Positions 49,710-58,117 of a stretch of DNA of 64,000 bases are shown piece after piece. The translations under genes and the position numbers were made by a program. The stretch comes from Cyanophora paradoxa (Eukaryota; Glaucocystophyceae; Cyanophorales; Cyanophoraceae), in contig QPMI01000495.1 of assembly GCA_004431415.1 (NCBI GenBank), forward strand, positions 86,001 to 150,000. Reading direction: 5' to 3'. Positions within the stretch are counted from its first letter, which is position 1. Each line of letters starts with the position of its first letter. The notes below the pieces were generated by a model that saw nothing but the letters and a program-made list of their open reading frames with translations, had not been told where the DNA came from and did not search any database.

Positions 49710-50256
49710 GTTCCGGCAGCTCCTGCAGCACGCCGTCCGGCGGCACCTCAAGGACGAGGACCCGCCGTGCACGCTCCAGCTCGTCTGCGAGGCCTGGACC
49801 TCGAAGACGTGCGGGGTGTGCGGCAAGATCAACTACGGGCTCGGCTCGAAGAGGGTCTTCGAGTGCCGCCCCGGGTGCGGCTTCCGGGCGGACCGCAACG
49901 GCGGCGCCGCGCGGTGCGTGTTGTGTCTATACACGCCTATACACAATCGCTGCTCCCCCCGCCTAGTCCCGACACGGCCTAGCCACGGCGTAATTTTCCG
50001 TCTAGGCCTGGGGCCGGCTCGCCCTCCCAGCGCCGCCCGATCGCGATCGTAATCGTACTCTTGCAGGAGCATCTTCATCCGCTACGGCACCGGCGTGGAC
50101 GCGAAGCGCCTGCTCGGCTCGTAGCTAGGCTCGGCTCCCATCCCCTTTTTTCCATCAGGGCACCAGTCCCTGCGGGTTACGCTCTCACCCAAACAGCACG
50201 GGTACAGTTAAAGCGCTGTAGGTAGGAGGTCCGGCGCGCCCGTAGCTTAGAAAGAG
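49710..50256 (+). mobile_element. Fanzor (eukaryotic TnpB-like) element remnant, copy A: C-terminal coding part plus 3' end
   Basis: Two exons (49710-49913 and 50067-50124) encode about 86 residues in phase: RFRQLLQHAVRRHL, LVCEAWTSKTCGVCGKIN, KRVFECRPGCGFRADRNGGA and ARSIFIRYGTGVDAKRLLGS. TSKTC..CG...C...CG then D-x-N-G is the zinc-finger plus RuvC-III block of TnpB/OrfB and Fanzor nucleases, RNA-guided DNA endonucleases of transposons. The Asp of FRADRN is in the position of the third RuvC acid. The second cysteine pair is spaced Cx3C instead of Cx2C. The 153-base intron shows it is a eukaryotic gene. RuvC-I and -II are absent: upstream lies only a tandem array, then SARNP. The 3' flank to 50256 is shared with 63074-63248. 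Confidence 0.72.
50125..50256 (+). ncRNA. Candidate Fanzor guide (omega-type) RNA / element right end, copy A
   Basis: The region from the stop codon to 50256 is nearly identical to 63111-63248. It can form short hairpins (GGGCACCAGTCCC; GGGT...ACCC; ACAGC...GCTGT around 50157-50219). In TnpB and Fanzor elements the guide RNA scaffold overlaps the 3' end of the ORF and the right end of the transposon, which is exactly this position. Expression is not shown. Confidence 0.35.
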
Positions 50257-50363
50257 AAGCAGACAGCAAAGATTTTTTACAGAGAACGGCGGGTCACTTT
50301 GATATCCTCACCGTTGACGAGGGGGCACCTGGATGGCAGAATTAGACAACGTGGAGCAGGTCA

Positions 50364-51434
50364 TCACAGAGACAGGGCACACGGGAAAAGGTTGAAGACG
50401 TTCAACATAGGCAGCATGGGCTCTGTGCTCTGCGTGACCACTTCTGCCTCTTCAGTCTCCGATGCGGGCTTGTGCAAAATCATAAAACCCAGGAGGATTG
50501 GGAGATATACGAGAGAAAGCTTGAACAGGTTGAGCGCCGAGGCGTGGTCTGGGTTGCGCCAGAACTTGTACGAGAAGAAGATCATGGCAGCGTTCAGCAG
50601 TGTTGACTCGGCAAGGAAGGGCAGTGTGGCCATGCTGTAGTACACTGCTGCAGCATTTATTGCAAGCAAGTAGACGGAGTGTCGGAGAGCTACGGCAGCT
50701 GCGCCCTTCTCGTTTGTCGAGGGCATCATTTTGTAGCCACCGGCAGAGTAATCCTTGCGGCTAAGCCAGGCCAGCGACATAAAGTGCGGCATCTGCCACG
50801 AGAAAAGAAGGGCGCCAAGGATGGCGGCCTCAATTGAGACAGTTCCCGTAGCACCCGCCCAACCGATCAGAGGCGGAATCGCGCCGACGACTGCGCCGAT
50901 CCAGGTGTTCGCAATGGTCTTCTGCTTGAGAGGAGTGTAGATGAAGCCATACAGGAAAATGTTGGAGAGCGCAAGTGTTGCCGCAAGTGGGTTGACTGTA
51001 GAATGAAGTAGCAGGAAGCTACTGATGCCCGTGCTCGCCGCGAACGCCACCGCCGGGCCAAGAGAAATGCGGCCTGACGGGAGGGGCCGATCCTTCGTCC
51101 GCTTCATGAGCGCGTCGAGGTTCCGCTCGAGGCACTGATTGATCGTGTTTGCGGAGGCCGAAGCCAGTGCGGTCCCCGCTGCCGTACACGCAAACGTGCC
51201 CCAATCCATGATCCCTCCGCTGCCCATGACGAAGCCGGCCTGAGGCGCTGCTAAGCGTGTAACGCGTGCTGGCGACGCCGGGGACCTTACCCCGCCTGTC
51301 ATTACTACGAGTGACGAGAGCCTCGCCTTGCTAAGCTCCAAGGCGATGCGAGCGTGGGCTCCAGCACGCCGCATCAGCGAGGGCGACTGGAGCACCGCCG
51401 ACGGTCCGGCGGGCATGGATGCCGCACTGCTCAT
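50364..51434 (-). CDS. COX10: Protoheme IX farnesyltransferase (heme O synthase), COX10
   Basis: An inner-membrane mitochondrial prenyltransferase that makes heme O, needed for heme A of cytochrome c oxidase. The ATG at 51434 starts MSSAASMPAGPSAVLQSP, a Ser/Arg-containing presequence. One intron (donor gtaag after ATGACAGGCGGG) joins LSSLVVMTGG to AGFVMGSGGIMDWGTF. ANTINQCLERNLDALMKRTK carries the N-x-x-D-x-x-M-x-R-T prenyl-diphosphate motif, followed by RPLPSGRISL, NPLAATLALSNIFLYGFIYT, TPLKQKTIANTWIGAVVGAI, PPLIGWAGATG, SWQMPHFMSLAW and DYSAGGYKMM. Seven or more hydrophobic helices. Unusually for this window, the rest is a single exon. Confidence 0.95.
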   Translation of the reverse strand: MSSAASMPAGPSAVLQSPSLMRRAGAHARIALELSKARLSSLVVMTGGVRSPASPARVTRLAAPQAGFVMGSGGIMDWGTFACTAAGTALASASANTINQCLERNLDALMKRTKDRPLPSGRISLGPAVAFAASTGISSFLLLHSTVNPLAATLALSNIFLYGFIYTPLKQKTIANTWIGAVVGAIPPLIGWAGATGTVSIEAAILGALLFSWQMPHFMSLAWLSRKDYSAGGYKMMPSTNEKGAAAVALRHSVYLLAINAAAVYYSMATLPFLAESTLLNAAMIFFSYKFWRNPDHASALNLFKLSLVYLPILLGFMILHKPASETEEAEVVTQSTEPMLPMLNVFNLFPCALSL

Positions 51435-51909
51435 CGACCGGCATCCTGCGCGTTGCGCTGTTGAGACGGGTGCGCTACCCAAATCGCGGCCAGGGGGCCG
51501 CTTCGGGCCCACGCACCCTGCGCCAACGAGCGCCGGAAGGCGGCTCCCACGAGCATCCTCGCCCGCCGCCGAGCTGCCCCGTTTCGATACTACGGCGCGG
51601 GTGCCGGCTGCGTCCAGAATGACGCGTTACCCACGCGACCCAGGCGAGCACCCCTCCGAATTTCCAAAATTTAGCTACGAACCTAGCTCCCAACAAAACG
51701 CCGCCGACGACCCCGCGGCTGGCCGAAAGCAGGCGAACACCGAGCAGTGGCACGGTACCCCCAACGGCGGCACTGCCACACTGGCCGCACTGCCTGCCGC
51801 CAGCGATTCGCTGCCCGGGGACGCGTGTAAACGCGTGTAAACGCCTTTTCGAGCGAAGCCTACGCGCCGCGGCAGACGCATACGTACGTTGTGGCCGCGT
51901 GGAGCGGAG
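51435..51909. promoter_or_regulatory. Divergent spacer between COX10 and PWWP-TFIIS
   Basis: 475 bases between divergent starts. Open frames across it on both strands lack ATG starts or family resemblance. Confidence 0.4.
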
Positions 51910-54379
51910 ATGACAGGGAGCGGAGACCACCTCAAGCTCGGCGCGATCGTGTGGGGCAGGACGAAGGGATTTCCATATTGGCCGGCGGTCATCATAGCTC
52001 CCGAGAAGGCTCCCGACAAAGTTCAAGGCCGCGGCAAGCCGAACCAGTGGTGCGAACTGCCTTGCGAGCATGCCGGTGAGTCATAGCTAACTCTCCTCAG
52101 GTGCTTCCGCTACCTTCCGTACGGGCGCAGTGCGTTCCGCCGCTCCCCACGCCCTATGCAGTGCTGATATGCGTACGCGCAGATGAATAGTGAGGCTGAT
52201 TGGTTTCATGCTGTTTTAGTGGGCGTCTTTGTGACCTGTCCCCGCAGTGACTGGGGTTCCTCGACCGACATCCTCGATGTGTGTTCCCCACCAGCGGCCA
52301 CCGCCGTGTCGGCTGCGGAACCCACCTAGGCTCCGGTATTTGTCACTCCCAAAATCTAATCTCTGTTTCGCCGTGCAGTTCAAGGAACATAGAGAAGAGA
52401 AGATGAAGCAGGTGAACCTCTATTAGCGTGAACCATTGTCCTTTCATTTGATACTCTGACCTTAAGCTTGTTTTTCAGAATGTCGGCAAGAAACTTAATG
52501 AAAGCTTTCGAGAAGGCATAGCCAAGGCGGACAAGTTCCTGGAGTCCGGGGACGAGACGTTGCTGGATGAGGAGGATGAGTCCGATGATGATGATGCAGA
52601 GCAAGAGAACGAAGAGGAAGAGGAGGATAAGGCGAAGGACGCGAAGCCCAAGAAGCGGAAGGCAAAGGCGGAGGAGGATGAGGAGTACTCAGGGCAAAGT
52701 GATCACGAGAAGGAGAAGGAGAAGGAGAAGGAGAAGAGGAAGCACCGAAAAAAGGAAGACAACAAGACATCCAAAAAGGAGGAGTCAGAGCCCAAGAGGC
52801 GCAAGCGGGTCATCGATGATGATGATGGCGATTCGAAGGCAAGTCACATCGTTTTAGTGTCGGTCGTTGTTGAAGTTAAATACTTACTTCTAACGTGTCC
52901 CTGCAGCCTCCAGAAAAAGTAGACATCGAGTCTGAACTGAGAAGCCTGAATGACAAGGTCGCAAAACTGGGGGATGATGAGAAGAGCTCATACGAGAAGT
53001 CACTCCAGTCTGCCGAGCTCCTTGTCTTCTTGCTCAAGAACGAGAATTCGAAACAGCACGAGATTTCACATGTACGGGGAATATGCAATGCCGCTCTCGT
53101 GTGTTAAGCTCCTTAATTATCATCAATCCACAGGTTTCAAAGATTGCAGGGCAGCTCGAGTCCAACCTGGCGCAGTACAGGAATTCGGTGATTGGAATCC
53201 AAAACACCCTGAAGAAGCTTCAAGCAGGGTGTTCAGATCTGCAGAAAATGGACAGAGGGAACGCGGTGAGAATCATGCAGGAGACTGGCATTGGCAAGAA
53301 TGTCAACAACCTGGTGAGGCGTTCGAAGGAGGCTGGAGTTGCATCGCTTGCAGAAACAGTGGCACGTTTCTTTGAAGTTGTCTTATCTCTTGTGTACTTG
53401 TGTTTCTAAACATCTGAAGCAACAGGTGAAGCAACTGAAGGAAATCGCATCAAAGCCAGCACCAGCAGCTCCTTCGCCTGTTCCGCCTTTGTCCACAAGT
53501 GAAAGCAGGGCTGATAAGACAGAGAAAGTGGAGAAAGCGGAGGTCAAGACCGAGAAAGCAGAAATAAAAACTGAGCGGGTGGAGGTGGCAGCGGGCTCAT
53601 CTGGAGATGTATCTTCGTCCTCCAAGCAATCTGCACGGGCTCCTGATGACGTTCGTGGCAAAATGCGGTCGCTCCTCACTGAATCGTTTGGCGCTGATGT
53701 CACTGAGGTAAGGCACTGTGCACTGATGAATTTTCATGTTGCTGACACAGGTGGGCCACAGACAAATCTGACCCCCCAGCAATGCGCTATGGAAATCGAG
53801 GCAGCCATTTTTGAGAGATTCTGGACCGAAGCACAAGAGTCGAATGCTCCGAAACCGTACACACAGAAGGGCAGGAGCCTCATTTTCAACATTCAACGCA
53901 ACCCGCAGCTGCGTAACATACTTCTCATGGGGCAAATGTCAGCGGCAGACCTTGTGTTGAAGGACTCAAAGGTGCGTTTCTTATCATGTCGCCCTGCCAT
54001 TTGCATTTTTGATGTGACACGCAATGCCTTGACTAGCAATGTTCATGCAGTCTAGCAATTATCTGGTCACATAATCGTAATCGCAATTCCTCGCAGGAGC
54101 TAGCCCCGGAGGAGATGCAGAAGCAGCGGCAAGCCTGGGCAGATTGGCACAAAGCAGCAATCATGCCGCAGCAAGGGAACGAGGCCACAACCGACCAATT
54201 CAAATGTGGCAAGTGCGGGAAACGTGAAACAAAGTATTACCAGCTCCAGACGCGATCAGCAGACGAGTGCGTGTGCTTTTCCGCAGTTAACCTGCTGCAC
54301 ATGTCCCTAACTGAATCTCAGGCCCATGACAACATTCGTCACCTGCACGTTTTGTGGGCATCGCTGGAAGTTCTGCTGA
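51910..54379 (+). CDS. PWWP domain fused to a complete transcription elongation factor TFIIS
   Basis: MTGSGDHLKLGAIVWGRTKG then FPYWPAVIIAP is a PWWP domain (core GFPYWPAVI), continued over a short intron by VGVFVTCPRSDWGSS. KLNESFREGIAKADKFLESG follows, then a long Asp/Glu and Lys-rich linker. VKIAGQLESNLAQYRNSVIG and GNAVRIMQETGIGKNVNNLV resemble the TFIIS N-terminal (LW/TND) domain. VRGKMRSLLTESFG, MEIEAAIFERFW, YTQKGRSLIFNIQRNPQLRN and MGQMSAADLV form the TFIIS central domain. [41 protein letters not shown]-type end (stop 54377-54379) is the zinc ribbon with the DE pair that reaches the polymerase active site. The product should rescue backtracked RNA polymerase II and may bind methylated nucleosomes. 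Confidence 0.9.
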
Positions 54380-54381
54380 TA

Positions 54382-54551
54382 AGCATTTGGACACGAATTA
54401 AATTGCAACGGTCCGGGCTGCAAGTGTGGGATGTACACTGTGGCGCCGCTGCCGTGGGCCCAGTTCACCAGCAAGCCAGCCGGCCGGTTCCTGTCCCCGG
54501 ACTTGCCACACTCGCGACCCCGACTTGCGATCTAGTTTGCGTCCAAATGCT
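54382..54551. mobile_element. MITE-like repeat R2 with inverted ends
   Basis: The left end AGCATTTGGACACGAATTAA and the inverted right end AGCATTTGGACGCAAACTAG agree at about 20 of 26 positions, with 170 bases in total. The interior contains CGGGCTGCAAGTGTGGGATG, shared with 12470 and 49140. It begins three bases after the TFIIS stop codon and therefore lies in the 3' UTR. Confidence 0.6.
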
Positions 54552-54627
54552 CTGACAGGGCGATTTTCTGTTTACAGAAAAAGGGGATACATATCAAAAA
54601 GAAAACAAAGAAACAAAGGCTAAGGAC

Positions 54628-56849
54628 TCAAGGCATTGGGCGCCCCGTCTTCAAGGCTTCTTCCCATGGGCATGGCGTGCCATCAGGCCAGTCCGATCTA
54701 ATGCGAACGTTGCGCCTCATGGCCTTCCAGACTGCGCTGTTGCACTTGAAGCCGGATCCGAATGCGATCTGCCAGATTCGATCCCCGGACTTGACACGGC
54801 AGTCGGTCTCCAGGTACTGCAAAACTTCAGAGAAAGTGCAAAGTGCACTTTGATGTTCTTGCGTACCAGCAACTCGTACCAGACCGACGCAGAGGACGTG
54901 TTGCCAAACCTCCAAAGCGCTTGCCTGGAGGGCAGCACAAGATAATCATCCAGCGACATGTTCTTCTGGATGGCTGCAAGACCGCTGAGGTCAAGCTAAA
55001 ATAAACAAGAGACAAACACGGCTACCATCAATCACTGCACGACCACCAGCATGGATGCAGAAATGCTCAAATGCCCGAGTGAAGTCGGGGATGTAAGGCT
55101 GGGTGCAAGTCAGTTTGTGCAAGATAACACTGGTCAAGAAAGCAAACCTTGCATTTGATCTTCAAAACCTTTCGGGCCACCAGATTGATGAAGAAGTTGA
55201 TCTGCTCGGACAGGGGCAGAACCAGAGGACCTGAAACCACTTATAGTCGACGAACTCTTGCTACAGCACACCAAGGCCCGCACCGAGAGTGGTGATGTTG
55301 GTTTTCAAGGCATCTCCGGCGATGTTCATGAGCTCTTTCGAGAGATGTACACCGATCTTGTTCTTCTCATCCTCGCGCTGGAACACACACTGATACGCCT
55401 TGTCGTCCGAGCCCTGGGACGGGGCGTCAGCCCGCACACAGTTACGGGCAAAATCTCCCTGTCGGCCGAACCTTGTGGGTGCGGACAGTGTGCATGAGCT
55501 TGTACTTGGCACGGAAACGGTCCTCCCAACGGTTTGACAACAGGATCGCAGCGCCACCCATGCGGAAGAGCGTGTTGGGAATGAGCATGGACTACGTGCA
55601 GCCTTAGCGCAGATCGGGCGAATGTCGTGAATAGAACAGCGGACCCGCTCGTTGCCGAAATACCAGTTCTGGGTGATGTTTTCCGTGCTGATGATGAGTG
55701 CGCGGGAGCGAGGGTGGACCTGAACGCGGATAAGATTTTTGTGAGAGAGAAAAAGAAAAACTCTAAAAAATTACCTGGAGTAGGTCCTTCGCGAGATCAA
55801 TCGAGATGACGCCCGCACTGCAACCCTGAGCCGGAGGGTAAGCAGGAGCAGCGCGCGAGGCGTGCAATCTTTGGCAAACCATTCCACTCAGATTGTAGCT
55901 GCGGATGTTGCTCCGCATCTTGTAGTGGTTGATGATCTGGATGCGGCGTCAGAAAAGGGAAACGACAGGGGGGAAAAGAAGCGGACAGACCATGGCCGAC
56001 AGGCTGGGGGTCGGGTTGAACAGGCTGCAGTTGACGATGAGAATGTCGATTTGCTTCGGAGTGAGGCCGGTTTTGCGGAAGAGATCGTCGATGCAACCGA
56101 ACATGACGATCTCCGCCTCCTCGCGGGCCAGCTTCATCGAGCACTCGGCAGGAACCTTCCGCACGCCTGCGCGTGCGTAAGGAGTCAACATGATAGGATA
56201 CGCCGAGCTGCACGCACCGGGCGGGAGGTGCGTGTCCGGACCGACACCGTTCCCATTGGAAATTTTGACCTGAAAGTCCATGCTTTCCGGCGTGAAGTGG
56301 CCAGAGTTCCTGCTCTTCGTCAAGAACTCCTCCATTGTAACTTGATGCTCGCCGCCGGGCAGGAAGCAAGCAAACTCCATCAAGTAGACCGGGACGGAGC
56401 GGTGGAAGAAGTACATCTGCGCGCGCGCGCGCTCAGAGCGCTCGGGTCGAGCAAGGGCATCTAAACTAACCAGCACGACAGCGACTGAGAGCCCCGAGAA
56501 GAACATCAGGTTCGCAATGTGCGTGTGGACGATGCCGAAGATCACTTCGACGTCCTCCCAGGTGAGGCCATAGATGGTCTGGAGCACAAGGCCAAGCAAG
56601 AGAGGCAGCACGACGACGAAGAGAAGGCTGGACCACTCGCGGCTGTTGTAGCCGCGGCGCACGTAGGGCAACCTATCCGGGCGCTGTTAACGGAGACGGG
56701 AAAGGGCGCGGAGGGTGGAGCTTGGGAGCGAACTTTGGGTCCTCATTCGTCAGATCCGGCAACTTCTTCGCCCGCCGGGGCGCTTCGACCGTGTCGGCGG
56801 ACTTGTCGTGTTCGGACTTCGCCGGAGCGGCACCGTTCGCCGTCGCCAT
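54628..56849 (-). CDS. KCS: 3-ketoacyl-CoA synthase, plant FAE1/CUT1 type
   Basis: The condensing enzyme of very-long-chain fatty-acid elongation in the ER membrane. The ATG at 56849 begins [19 protein letters not shown]. An in-frame GTG upstream is not used. Two hydrophobic segments ([38 protein letters not shown]) are the usual N-terminal anchors. Then [74 protein letters not shown] (catalytic Cys), YFGNERSAVLF-type, [38 protein letters not shown] (catalytic His) and [19 protein letters not shown] (catalytic Asn). All three catalytic residues are present. About eight introns. It ends ALKTGRPMP. Confidence 0.95.
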
Positions 56850-58117
56850 TCTAGATTCAATGCGCTCGCGTCCGGCGGCGGCGCCGCGCTTCGCGCACTC
56901 CGAGACGAGACGCGCCTCACACACTCCGCGCGAAACCGAGGGAGTTCTTGTTGTACCCCCTGCTTGACGATGACGAGCCGGACGGGGTTGTCGCGATCGC
57001 CAAACGTCACAAGACTAGTACTAGCTAGTACTCATGCACAGCGCCGCGGCGGGTCCAGAATGATAAAGATTATCCAATAATTATATTTTTTTTTGAGAGA
57101 CTACGGTGGGGCGAACCCCCCGTAGGAAGTGATATTAAAGACAACAAAGCAATCACAAATCAAAGATACAGTAAACTAGCACAAAATATATACAGAATCA
57201 AGAGGGAGCACGAGAAGGGACACGATCAGAAGAACAATTATATATATGTATATATCGAAATCGAAGTCCGTCCAACCTTGTGCAAATTAAAACACCGTGC
57301 ATGGCACCTGTGCATGCGCATGCAGCTTTCGAATTCAAAAAGTTTCGTCCCTGGTGATCATCGGATTTCGCCCGCCGGGCCGGGCCGGGCCGCGCAGCTC
57401 GCAAGCCTAGGCGCTCCAGATCCTCCGATCCGAGGCTCTGGGTGGGAGGCTCGTCGATCGAGTGGGCGCCTGGCTCCTCTTATTTAGTGCTTCGAGGCTT
57501 TTCGATTTTGATCTCACTGATCATGAGTCAACGTACTACCGCGCTACGGTACCCATGGCCATATGCATTTCGCCCCGAGCCGGGCCGGCGCCCCGGGCCC
57601 GGGGCAGGCTGCAATGACTCCATGTGGGGCGCCCGGCCCGGCCCCCATGGGGCCAGGGCCCGTACTATAGCTACATAGCTATAGGTACGTATACGTAGGC
57701 GCTCCAGCCACCGCCCCGACTCGGGCGAGACAACCCGCGCCACCACGCCACGCCGCCCCCATGGCCTCGGCCGGCCCTCTAGATCTGTGCGGGCACATGT
57801 GGCTATAGATAGCTATAGCTAGACGTCGACATCGACTGTCTGTGGAGAGGCGCATTGGGGAGGAGCTGGATTTTTTTTTATATTACTCTCCTTAGGTGCT
57901 TTTTAGTTTTTTAATACGTGTCCAAATGCTAGGTCCTAGGTCATCCACATGAATTAGTAACACACAAACATTCTATATAAGGAACTCTGCTAATGCGCTG
58001 CCAGGAATAACGAATTAAATACAAGGCTTCCAAAGTTGACGTTGACTGTGCCTCGGTGGTGGACATCACGTGTCACGTCAAAATGCACAAGGTACGCATG
58101 GAACCGGACATTTCTTC
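56850..58117. other. Intergenic spacer, 1.27 kb
   Basis: It lies between the KCS start and the glycosyltransferase end. It contains TATATA microsatellites (57237-57258), a block of GC palindromes (GGCGCC, CCCGGG, GGGCCC, CCATGG; 57540-57670), TATAGCTATA palindromes (57665-57685, 57800-57822), an R2 end (57911) and T-runs. No gene is supported. Confidence 0.55.

Noticed and set aside
50364..51512. Longer COX10 frame starting at 51512
   Set aside because: The codon at 51512 is GTG; the first ATG is at 51434 and already gives a plausible presequence.
57235..57262. TATATA run as a TATA-box promoter
   Set aside because: It is a microsatellite in a long spacer, with no gene start at a suitable distance.
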